From Geobacter sp. UBA6802 (GTDB taxonomy: Bacteria > Desulfobacterota > Desulfuromonadia > Geobacterales > Pseudopelobacteraceae): a stretch of 7,705 nt of DNA. Positions 1 through 5,882 of this stretch are shown here, piece after piece. The translations under genes were made by a program, and so were the position numbers. The stretch is taken from NCBI GenBank assembly GCA_002452325.1, contig DKFG01000192.1:1-7705 (forward strand), written 5' to 3'. Within the stretch, counting starts at the first letter, position 1, and every line of letters begins with the position of its first letter. Below the pieces are notes generated by a model, which was not told the origin of the DNA, did no database searches, and worked only from the letters and a program-made list of their open reading frames with translations.

Positions 1-214
1 CGCAGGCATCCAGGGTCAGGGCCAGCACCTTTTCAGTGGTGGCCAGCCGGGTACGGACGCCGGTCACATTTTCGCCCCATTGGGTAGGCTTACCGGCGGC
101 AAACTGGCGGCTGATCCGCTCGGTCAGGGCCTGCAGCTCCTCAGAAGGGGCTGCGGTCAGCAGGGCGGTTGTCAGGATCAGTAGGGCAATGGCAAACAGG
201 GCTATGCGGGTCAT
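1..214 (-). CDS. Secreted polysaccharide deacetylase-like protein (N-terminus only)
   Basis: Only the first 71 codons are in the window; the gene continues beyond base 1. The product begins MTRIALFAIALLILTTALLTA, a basic start followed by a hydrophobic stretch ending in small residues, so it is a likely Sec signal peptide and the mature protein would be periplasmic or exported. At about residues 62-71 it reads VLALTLDACG, which matches the first NodB-domain motif (TFDDG type, here the LTLDACG variant of one deacetylase subgroup); the Asp would be the catalytic base or metal-associated residue. Family members remove acetyl groups from cell-wall or other polysaccharides. The start ATG has AGGAG seven bases upstream, and that site overlaps the TAG stop of the lytic transglycosylase upstream, so the two genes are probably one operon with coupled translation. 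The remaining NodB motifs cannot be seen, so the substrate is unknown. Confidence 0.72.
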   Translation of the reverse strand, partial: MTRIALFAIALLILTTALLTAAPSEELQALTERISRQFAAGKPTQWGENVTGVRTRLATTEKVLALTLDAC

Positions 215-224
215 GGAGCAACTC

Positions 225-2321
225 CTACTGAATGGTGTAAAGTGCGCGGTACACCGGCAGATAACTGATGATCTTCTTCACATAATCACGGGTTTCCTGA
301 AAGGGGATGTTTTCGATGAACTCGTCCTGGGGCAGGTGTCCAAAGGCGCTGTGCCAACGCTTGACCGCCCCGGCCCCGGCGTTGTAGGCCGCCAGGGTGT
401 AGATCGTGTCCTCCTGATACTGATCCAGCAGTTCCCGCAGGTGCTTGGTCCCCAGCTTGATGTTGAACTCAGGATCAGTCAACGAGAGCGGGTTGAACGT
501 CTTACTCTTGATCCCGGCGGTCATGCGGGCTGTGGCCGGCATCAGCTGCATCAGGCCGATGGCCCCGGCGTGTGACTTGACATCAGCCCTGAAGCTGCTT
601 TCGGCCTTGGCCAGAGAGAGGGTCAGGGCATCAGAGATCCGGTAGGTGGCGCTGTAGCGGCTGAACAGTTCAGCGTATGGCCGGGGAAAACCGATGGCCC
701 AGAAGGCCAGGTTGTCCGGCTCAAAGGCGGCAGGCCGGTTTTGATGAAAGGTGACGATGGAGCCGTGCAGATCACCTGCCAGCTGTTGCAGGCGTGCCAG
801 TCCTGCGGTGGTCTGCCTGTCCTGACGAGGGGGGCGGTAGGAAGTCAGCTCGCTGCGGGCCGCCTCCAGCATCCCCAGCCCGGCCAGCGCCTGTATCCGT
901 TGGCTTCCTTCCGGCAGTGGCGGCTCGGCAAGGACAGCCGGCAGTGACGGCCAGACCGTTGGCTGGTTGGTACGTGAACGGTACCAGGCAGCGTAAAAGC
1001 CGAACGGAAACTCCTGTAACAGCTGCTGGTAGTTGTTAGCGGCTACCCCAATCCTGTTGTGACGCTCATTGATCCGGGCATGCCAGTACAGGGCCCGCTC
1101 ACGGTAGATGCTGTCCTTCAGCAGACGGTTCATCGCCTCTTCCGCGGCATCCAGATGCCCGGCCAGGTACTGGCCCCAGGCAAGCTCCCAACCGGCGCGG
1201 GAGGCCAGATCAGAAGACGGATACTCTTTGACAAGCCGTTGCAGCAGCAGAGCCGCCTCACTGAAACGACCCCCGTGCTTGTGGATCAGTCCGGCTGCCA
1301 GCAGGGCATCATCAGCCAGCGGCCCCCGCTCTGCTGCCAGTACCATCAGCCGGGCCAAGGCGGTGTCGGTATGCCCCAGACGTTCTTCAACCCGTGCCAG
1401 GGCCAGACGGGCCTCATCACGCAGATCAGTTGTCCGGCTGGCAGCGGCCCGCTTCAGAAACTGCTCGGCCAGGGTAAAGTTGCGTTGCCTGATGGCCGCC
1501 TGGCCTGATTTCAGCTCAATCCTCGCCAGCATATCATCCGGCAGACCGGTCTGTGCAATGGCGGCAAAGGCACCGGCTGCATCTGCTGCCCGATTGTTGG
1601 CCAGCAGCAGCTCGCCGCGCTGCAACTGCTCTTCAGGGGTAAAGACCGTTGCCTGCGTCATCCCCTTTTTTTCCAGCGACTTCAGCTGCTCAAAGGCCTT
1701 GGGGGCAACCTGTGCCGCCGGGTAGCGCAGGTGGATCGTGCGGTAGCCCTGAACTGCAGCAGCAGTCTCACCCAGCAGCTCCTGACACCGGGCTGCCTGA
1801 AACAGGGCATCGATATGGTCGCGCCCCAGGCTGTGACGGTTACTGAACTGGCGATACGCTGCCAGCGCCCCCTTCAGGTCGCCTGACTCAACGAGCGCAT
1901 CAGCCTCAAGTTTCTCCATCCTGCGGCGCAGGGCCGGATTAGGGGTGCGTTGTGCTGCCTGGACCGCAGCGGCGGCTGCCTCACGGAACCGCTTGGCGCC
2001 AAACAGCGCATCGGCCCGCAGGCTGGCGGCGATATCAGCCAGCAGCGGGTAGCCCTGTTCAGCAGCACTCAGATGCCGCAACGCGTCATCATACTGCTTC
2101 AGCCGCAGGGCCGCCTCACCGGCTAGCAGGTTGCGGGGGCCGTCTGCAGGGGCTGCCAGGGCTGCCTGCAAAGCCTCCTGATTGCGTTTTTCACTCAGCA
2201 GTCGAGCAGCTGTACGCAGCTGTTCATTGGTTGATGGGGCAGAACCGGCGCAGGTAAGGGTAACGGTAATGCTGATAACGGCCAGGGTAGCTGCCAACAG
2301 GCGGCTGGTTTGTTGAAACAT
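225..2321 (-). CDS. slt: Soluble lytic murein transglycosylase with helical-repeat N-terminus
   Basis: Periplasmic enzyme that cleaves the glycan strand of peptidoglycan to leave 1,6-anhydromuramic ends. I place the start at the ATG ending at 2321 (698 aa), not at the upstream in-frame ATG at 2402. The inner start has AGGAT eight bases upstream and begins with a clean signal peptide (MFQQTSRLLAATLAVISITVTLTC...). The 27 extra codons would put a Cys-rich, unsignal-like segment in front of it. Residues of about 30-540 are Ala/Leu-rich helical hairpins resembling TPR or Slt70 U/L-domain repeats. The C-terminal SLT domain (about 550-690) holds the catalytic Glu574 in AKAESSF, then GLMQLMPATA (589-598), AAYNAGAGAVKRW (644-656) and ETRDYVKKI (about 675-683). 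Length and domain order fit Slt70-type enzymes. A Cys near the end of the signal (residue 24) is preceded by Thr, so a lipoprotein site is unlikely though not excluded. The gene is GC-rich and intact. Confidence 0.93.
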   Translation of the reverse strand: MFQQTSRLLAATLAVISITVTLTCAGSAPSTNEQLRTAARLLSEKRNQEALQAALAAPADGPRNLLAGEAALRLKQYDDALRHLSAAEQGYPLLADIAASLRADALFGAKRFREAAAAAVQAAQRTPNPALRRRMEKLEADALVESGDLKGALAAYRQFSNRHSLGRDHIDALFQAARCQELLGETAAAVQGYRTIHLRYPAAQVAPKAFEQLKSLEKKGMTQATVFTPEEQLQRGELLLANNRAADAAGAFAAIAQTGLPDDMLARIELKSGQAAIRQRNFTLAEQFLKRAAASRTTDLRDEARLALARVEERLGHTDTALARLMVLAAERGPLADDALLAAGLIHKHGGRFSEAALLLQRLVKEYPSSDLASRAGWELAWGQYLAGHLDAAEEAMNRLLKDSIYRERALYWHARINERHNRIGVAANNYQQLLQEFPFGFYAAWYRSRTNQPTVWPSLPAVLAEPPLPEGSQRIQALAGLGMLEAARSELTSYRPPRQDRQTTAGLARLQQLAGDLHGSIVTFHQNRPAAFEPDNLAFWAIGFPRPYAELFSRYSATYRISDALTLSLAKAESSFRADVKSHAGAIGLMQLMPATARMTAGIKSKTFNPLSLTDPEFNIKLGTKHLRELLDQYQEDTIYTLAAYNAGAGAVKRWHSAFGHLPQDEFIENIPFQETRDYVKKIISYLPVYRALYTIQ

Positions 2322-2452
2322 CAGTGGTAATCCTGTGATGGTAAAGTGGGTAGTACACGAGCAGCAGGCCCCATCAGTAGCATTATGTAGTGCAATGGTC
2401 AATGCCTCGACACCAGTTACCCGTTCTGTAGCGGGCAGCCCACAGTATCACC

Positions 2453-2481
2453 TTGCCGACAATCCCCTGTTTCATTACAAT
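2453..2481 (+). promoter_or_regulatory. Predicted sigma70 promoter of the parB-like gene
   Basis: TTGCCG (2453-2458), a 17-base spacer and TACAAT (2476-2481) form a good -10 with a partial -35. Transcription would start near 2488, giving a short leader of about 33 bases before the ATG at 2521. The leader carries a strong GAAGGAGG ribosome-binding site. No comparably good promoter was seen for the divergent slt gene. A TTGACC on the minus strand (complement of 2396-2401) is the best -35 candidate there, but its paired -10 is poor. Confidence 0.5.
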
Positions 2482-2493
2482 GCGGCAGCATTG
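2478..2493. promoter_or_regulatory. Small inverted repeat over the -10/start site of parB-like gene
   Basis: CAATGC, GGCA, GCATTG is a perfect 6-bp inverted repeat with a 4-base centre. It overlaps the -10 and the predicted transcription start. Two more CAATG(C) copies lie upstream at 2393-2397 and 2400-2405. The position suits a repressor operator, possibly autoregulation, but 6-bp arms are short enough to arise by chance. Confidence 0.3.
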
Positions 2494-2520
2494 CAGCCCT
2501 GTTGCTGAAGGAGGGACAGA

Positions 2521-3300
2521 ATGGTTATCACTACCCCAACCACCTACGAAAAAGGCAGGTTGTACAACCTCAACCTTGCCGACCTGCAGCCAGACCCTGG
2601 CCAACCGCGTAAGTATTTTGATGAGCAGGCATTGGCAGAACTCCGGGCCTCAATTGAAAAGCATGGCGTGCTTCAGCCAGTGCTGGTACGGCAAGGGGCA
2701 GATGGCGGGCTGCTGCTGGTCTCCGGCGAGCGGCGCTACCAGGCATCAAAGCTGGCCGGGCTTCAGACCATCCCCGCAGTGTTTACCGACGGCGAGCCGA
2801 CAGAAATCTCCATTGTAGAAAACCTGTTACGGGAAAACCTGACCGCCATTGAAGAAGCGGAGGCGATAGAGCGGCTGCGGCTAGAGCACAACTATACCCT
2901 GGCAGAACTTGGGGCCGCGCTTGGCAAGGCAGAATCCACCATGTCGGAAATCCTGTCATTAAACCGCCTTCCGGCAGAGGTTAAGGATGATTGCCGTAAC
3001 GATCCAAAGACTTCACGCAGCATACTGGTCGCCATAGCAGCCCAGAAAACACCGGAAAAAATGGCAATGCTGTACACCAGATATAAGGAAAGCGGTCTGA
3101 CGAGGGGCGAAATCAGGAAAGCGGCAGCAAAGCCCAAACCCGAGGACGGGCCGATAGATCTTGCCTTCGTGGATCAGCTTTACGACAAACTGTATCTGCT
3201 GGATGCAGCCAGGTTAACTGCCGAACAGAAGACAACGCTGAATGCCACGCTGATAAAACTGCGCAGCATGGTGTATCAGAAGATGAAACAGCTGAAGTAA
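2521..3300 (+). CDS. Orphan ParB/RepB/Spo0J-family protein
   Basis: A 259-aa ParB-family protein. Residues of about 15-100 form the ParB/sulfiredoxin-like nucleotide-binding fold. It has the N-terminal LNLADLQPDPGQPRKYFD segment, GERRYQASKLAG (69-80) in the place of the CTP-binding GERRxRA motif, and the following ENLLRENLTAIEEA (100-113). A helix-turn-helix lies at about 126-150 (YTLAELGAALGKAESTMSEI). The C-terminal 50 residues (from about 212) are helical and may dimerise, but are short for a classical ParB. The third Arg of the GERRxRA motif is Gln here, while the first two are kept. ParB proteins clamp on DNA at parS sites using CTP, usually with ParA. No parA gene is adjacent and no intact parS is visible, so this may be a KorB-like or Noc-like regulator, or a leftover of a mobile element, and not the chromosomal segregation protein. 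The start is set by GGAGG seven bases before the ATG. Confidence 0.88.
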   Translation: MVITTPTTYEKGRLYNLNLADLQPDPGQPRKYFDEQALAELRASIEKHGVLQPVLVRQGADGGLLLVSGERRYQASKLAGLQTIPAVFTDGEPTEISIVENLLRENLTAIEEAEAIERLRLEHNYTLAELGAALGKAESTMSEILSLNRLPAEVKDDCRNDPKTSRSILVAIAAQKTPEKMAMLYTRYKESGLTRGEIRKAAAKPKPEDGPIDLAFVDQLYDKLYLLDAARLTAEQKTTLNATLIKLRSMVYQKMKQLK

Positions 3301-3323
3301 TGGCTAAAAATCCCTGGAATTTT

Positions 3324-3353
3324 TTGGGCTGTTTTGAAGCTGATTTGTATAAA
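3324..3353 (+). promoter_or_regulatory. Candidate promoter upstream of the palindrome and hsdR-like stub
   Basis: TTGGGC (3324-3329), an 18-base spacer and TATAAA (3348-3353, continuing AAT) resemble a sigma70 promoter with a strong -10 and weak -35. Transcription would begin near 3360, so the 20-bp palindrome at 3372-3391 would lie in the first transcribed bases. It could drive the stub at 3438 and possibly read on into the GHKL operon. Confidence 0.35.
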
Positions 3354-3371
3354 ATCAGATAGTTAAGTCAA

Positions 3372-3391
3372 AACTTCGGCATGCCGAAGTT
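3372..3391. promoter_or_regulatory. Perfect 20-bp palindrome, likely operator or leader hairpin
   Basis: AACTTCGGCA followed directly by its reverse complement TGCCGAAGTT, with no mismatch and no spacer. It lies about 20 bases downstream of a TATAAA -10 and 46 bases before the ATG at 3438. No T-run follows, so it is not a typical intrinsic terminator. A dyad of this size and place suits a homodimeric repressor, such as the HTH regulators of restriction or toxin-antitoxin loci. In RNA it could also fold as an 8-bp stem with a 4-base loop. No regulator gene that would bind it is evident in the window. Confidence 0.5.
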
Positions 3392-3437
3392 GTAACCTCT
3401 TCTCCGTACATGGCACACCTTACATCGGGAGCAATTC

Positions 3438-3584
3438 ATGACCAGCCTGCAACACACCTTCTCCTCCATTTTCCGCTATGGAAAGAATGTCTACACACTT
3501 TCACAGTTCGCTATTGAAGCTATACAAAAAATAGAAGCTTCTCTGATTGATAAAAACGGAAAGCCTTATGGCTGCCCACATTGA
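3438..3584 (+). pseudogene. N-terminal stub resembling type I restriction HsdR subunit
   Basis: A 48-codon frame starts at an ATG with GGGAG six bases upstream and ends at a TGA. Its product begins MTSLQHTFSSIFRYGKNVYT and continues with a segment reading EASLIDKNGKPY. From memory, the latter resembles the segment just before the N-terminal nuclease domain of type I restriction R subunits and related HsdR_N proteins. After Pro-Tyr the similarity stops and the frame ends four codons later, so only the first 44 residues or so of a protein usually near 800-1,000 aa are left. The intact ribosome-binding site and the sharp break suggest a deletion in an originally expressed gene. It could instead be a real small protein. 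The family assignment rests on a short segment and is moderate at best. Confidence 0.45.
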
Positions 3585-3815
3585 CAGGCTCTGCTCCAAA
3601 GCCGCGCCTGTTAACTTTACCCGAGACTGTGTAATAGCCGTGACTATGGAATCTGGCTATAAGCCAAAAAAAAGCGGATTTTATTTAGATACTTTGCGGC
3701 TTGTCTTCAGAAAGTAGAATCAAAAATCAGTTGGCATGTTGCACGGAAACCTTTTATGGAGGCTGTTGAAGCAACAGACAAACTGTTTATGAAGGAGTTT
3801 GTCGAATCGTATTGA
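3568..3815 (+). pseudogene. Unrecognised frame-shifted gene remnant before the GHKL gene
   Basis: Two open frames overlap. The first (3568-3717, 49 codons from an ATG) contains HIDRLCSKAAPVNFTRDCVI and ends at TAG. The second (3663-3815) is open from just after a TAA, contains KRILFRYFAACLQKVESKIS, and ends with EATDKLFMKEFVESY and TGA, 17 bases before 3833. The frame change falls around an A8 run (about 3666-3673) or somewhere in the overlap. Together they read like the broken C-terminal part of one protein, possibly fused by deletion to the stub at 3438, whose last 17 bases it overlaps. I do not recognise the family. The FTRDCVI segment recalls tyrosine recombinases only superficially. It may alternatively be non-coding sequence with chance open frames. 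Confidence 0.3.
3731..3760 (+). promoter_or_regulatory. Weak candidate promoter for the GHKL operon
   Basis: TTGGCA (3731-3736) is a good -35, separated by 18 bases from TATGGA (3755-3760), a poor -10. It would start transcription near 3767, about 78 bases before the chosen ATG. It is the best close candidate I can see; the operon could instead be read from the promoter near 3324-3353. Confidence 0.22.
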
Positions 3816-3834
3816 CGAGAGAACTGAATTAAAT

Positions 3835-3838
3835 GGAG
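3835..3838 (+). promoter_or_regulatory. Ribosome-binding site that sets the GHKL gene start
   Basis: GGAG lies six bases before the ATG at 3845. The earlier in-frame ATG at 3833 overlaps this site and has only a distant GAGAG in front of it, so the start at 3845 is preferred. Confidence 0.6.
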
Positions 3839-3844
3839 CTTTAT

Positions 3845-5842
3845 ATGTCTGACGCCATGCTCAAAACCAGCCTTGCCGGAAAAATTCGCCACCTCCGCCC
3901 CTTCAAATCCGAAGCGCTGTTGCCGCTTTTCGAGGCGGTCATAAACTCCATCCAGGCCATTGAAGAGGCGGGCGACGTAAAGCAAGGCGTAATCACAGTA
4001 CGCATCAAGCGCGACATGCGCCAAGGAAACCTTGCATTCAACGACGAAGATTCTTCCCGCCCCAATATCACCGGATTCGATATCGAAGACAATGGCATCG
4101 GCTTTAATGACGACAACTATGAATCTTTTCAAACAGCTGATTCCACATATAAAATCGCCATGGGCGGGAAAGGCGTCGGGCGTTTTCTGTGGCTTAAAGC
4201 GTTTGACCGTATAGATATCACAAGCACCTACTTGAAACCGGACGGAGCCCTTGCCGGTCGTAATATCGAATTCACAATTGCCGATGGGATTCGTGAAGTG
4301 TCCGGTCCTACTGTTGTCAACGATCATGCCAATACCGTTGTGAGGCTGACCGGATTTAAGGAGGAATATCGAACGCTGCCAAGTGCCTACAAATCCTCCT
4401 CCAAGATTGCACAACGGATATTCGAGCATTGTCTGACCAGATTCATCAGCGACCGTGCGCCAACAATCAAGATCGTTGACGATTGGGATGGTGAAGCTAT
4501 CAACCTGCATGACCTCTACAACAAGATAAAAGGCCATATTGTTACGGAGGATTTCAGCATTCGTGATTCGTCGTTTACGATGTATCACATCCGCCTTTAC
4601 GAAACCCATGAAAAGGCTCATCAACTCGTCTATTGCGCCGACGGCAGGGATGTCAAGTGCCGTTCCATCGGCAGCCTCTTGGGGACTTCCGTCCAGTTTG
4701 ACGACGACGGGAAAAAGTTCTTTTACTCGGCCTATATCACCTCGCCCTTCCTTGATGCAAACGTCGATGAATACCGACAGGAATTCAACATCCCCGACAA
4801 AAGCAACCTTTACAACAACGATGAAATTTCGATGGAGCAAATCGAACAGGAGGCGGTGCAACGGACACGCACCCATCTTGCGCCGGTAATAGAGTCAGTC
4901 GAACAACAGAAGGCAGAAAAAGTCTCTAAGTTTCTTCAGGAGCAAGCCCCTATGCTGCGGGCTGTGGTGAAGTATTGCCCGGAGGTCATGAAAGAGATTG
5001 AGGTCAACACGACCGAAGAGAAGATGACCCAAACCCTGTATGCCTACAAGGGTAAGGCGGAATACGAAATCAGGAAGAGCAGCGACAGGCTTCTGAAAAC
5101 CCAGGCGAAAAGCGTTGATGAGATAGAGGCACAATACAAAGTGCTTACAGAGAAGTTGGAGGATTTCCAGAAAGATCAATTGGCCGGGTATGTGGTGTTC
5201 CGTAAGATGATCATTGAACTGTTGGACAAAAAGCTATGCCTGAACAAGGATGGCAAGTACCACAATGAGGACATTGTTCACGACATTGTTTTTCCCCGCC
5301 GAGCCGATTCGGATGCACTCGGATTCGAGAACCATAACCTGTGGCTGATCGACGAACTGCTAGCTTTTCATACTTACGCAGCATCGGATAAGCGCCTATG
5401 TGAATTCACTACATCCGCAAGCGAGGATCGCCCCGATGTTGTCGTATTTTCGGAAGTGGGAGATGATCGGATGGCTCGAGCGGTATCGGTGCTTGAGTTC
5501 AAGAAACCTCAGCGCAAGAATTTTGATGAAGACCCTACCAAACAGGTTTTCCGTTATGTGCGGGAGATTCGAAAGAATGGGTTGACGCTACCTAACGGCA
5601 GGCCGGTTACGGTCAACGAAAGCACTCGTTTTTACTGCTATGTCATTTGCGATACCAACGTTCAGCAGATCAAAGATTTTGCTGAGGACGGCAATTATGC
5701 CAAGCTTCAAGGGGAGTACGGATTTTATAACTACAATCGAAACCATAATGCCCATGTGGAGATAATTGCATTTGACAAGATCGTAATTGATGCGAAGCAG
5801 CGGCATAAGGCGTTTTTCGAGAAACTGGGGATTGGCGGATAA
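3845..5842 (+). CDS. GHKL ATPase fused to a PD-(D/E)XK nuclease-like domain (665 aa)
   Basis: The N-terminal third is a GHKL (MutL/Hsp90/gyrase-type) ATPase. The N-box helix is FEAVINSIQAIEE with Glu30 and Asn34, the G1 box is DIEDNGIGF with Asp82, Gly84 and Gly86, and the G2 loop is GGKGVGRF (107-114). A transducer-like region follows (about 160-320), with HQLVYCADGRDVK and YITSPFLDANVDEYRQEF. Residues of about 330-450 are charged helices that could form a coiled coil. The C-terminal part has RPDVVVFSE (Asp531), VLEFKKP (Glu551, Lys553) and QVFRY (Gln567-Tyr571). This fits a PD-(D/E)XK nuclease with the QxxxY motif seen in RecB-like and HsdR nucleases. All main ATPase and nuclease residues are present, so the protein looks functional and is likely cytoplasmic. 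GHKL ATPases with nuclease domains are known from prokaryotic restriction-modification neighbourhoods (MutL/MORC-type). I infer a role in DNA surveillance or phage defence. It is the first gene of an operon with 5883-6920. Its base composition is more AT-rich than slt, consistent with acquisition by transfer. Confidence 0.85.
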   Translation: MSDAMLKTSLAGKIRHLRPFKSEALLPLFEAVINSIQAIEEAGDVKQGVITVRIKRDMRQGNLAFNDEDSSRPNITGFDIEDNGIGFNDDNYESFQTADSTYKIAMGGKGVGRFLWLKAFDRIDITSTYLKPDGALAGRNIEFTIADGIREVSGPTVVNDHANTVVRLTGFKEEYRTLPSAYKSSSKIAQRIFEHCLTRFISDRAPTIKIVDDWDGEAINLHDLYNKIKGHIVTEDFSIRDSSFTMYHIRLYETHEKAHQLVYCADGRDVKCRSIGSLLGTSVQFDDDGKKFFYSAYITSPFLDANVDEYRQEFNIPDKSNLYNNDEISMEQIEQEAVQRTRTHLAPVIESVEQQKAEKVSKFLQEQAPMLRAVVKYCPEVMKEIEVNTTEEKMTQTLYAYKGKAEYEIRKSSDRLLKTQAKSVDEIEAQYKVLTEKLEDFQKDQLAGYVVFRKMIIELLDKKLCLNKDGKYHNEDIVHDIVFPRRADSDALGFENHNLWLIDELLAFHTYAASDKRLCEFTTSASEDRPDVVVFSEVGDDRMARAVSVLEFKKPQRKNFDEDPTKQVFRYVREIRKNGLTLPNGRPVTVNESTRFYCYVICDTNVQQIKDFAEDGNYAKLQGEYGFYNYNRNHNAHVEIIAFDKIVIDAKQRHKAFFEKLGIGG

Positions 5843-5871
5843 TGATGAAGTTAGTATTGGGAGATCATATT

Positions 5872-5877
5872 AGGAGG
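5872..5877 (+). promoter_or_regulatory. Strong ribosome-binding site of the second operon gene
   Basis: A full AGGAGG stands five bases before the ATG at 5883. Together with the 40-base gap after the GHKL stop and the lack of any terminator-like hairpin between, it argues that the second protein is made efficiently from the same transcript. Confidence 0.7.
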
Positions 5878-5882
5878 CGCAA

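Noticed and set aside
1108..1725. Long plus-strand open frame opposite slt
   Set aside because: Antisense to the well-supported transglycosylase; Ser/Arg/Ala-rich composition is typical of a shadow of GC-rich Ala/Leu codons.
2311..2320. TGTTGAAACA at the slt start as a parS site
   Set aside because: Lacks the central six bases of parS and is only ten bases long; easily due to chance.
2322..2402. 27-codon N-terminal extension of slt
   Set aside because: It would place Cys-rich sequence before a good signal peptide, and the inner ATG has its own AGGA site.
3307..3326. AT-rich inverted repeat after the parB-like stop (AAAAAT ... ATTTTTT) as a terminator
   Set aside because: The stem has only A-T pairs and no GC-rich core, so a working intrinsic terminator is not supported.
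3568..3717. Tyrosine recombinase resemblance (FTRDCVIAVTMESGY)
   Set aside because: Only a loose RD.VI....G pattern; the Arg-His-x-x-Arg-His/Tyr catalytic set is absent.
3707..4876. A 389-codon open frame on the minus strand opposite the GHKL gene
   Set aside because: It lies wholly antisense to a gene with clear GHKL motifs, has no recognisable domain and starts inside the nuclease-ATPase coding sequence; a codon-bias shadow.
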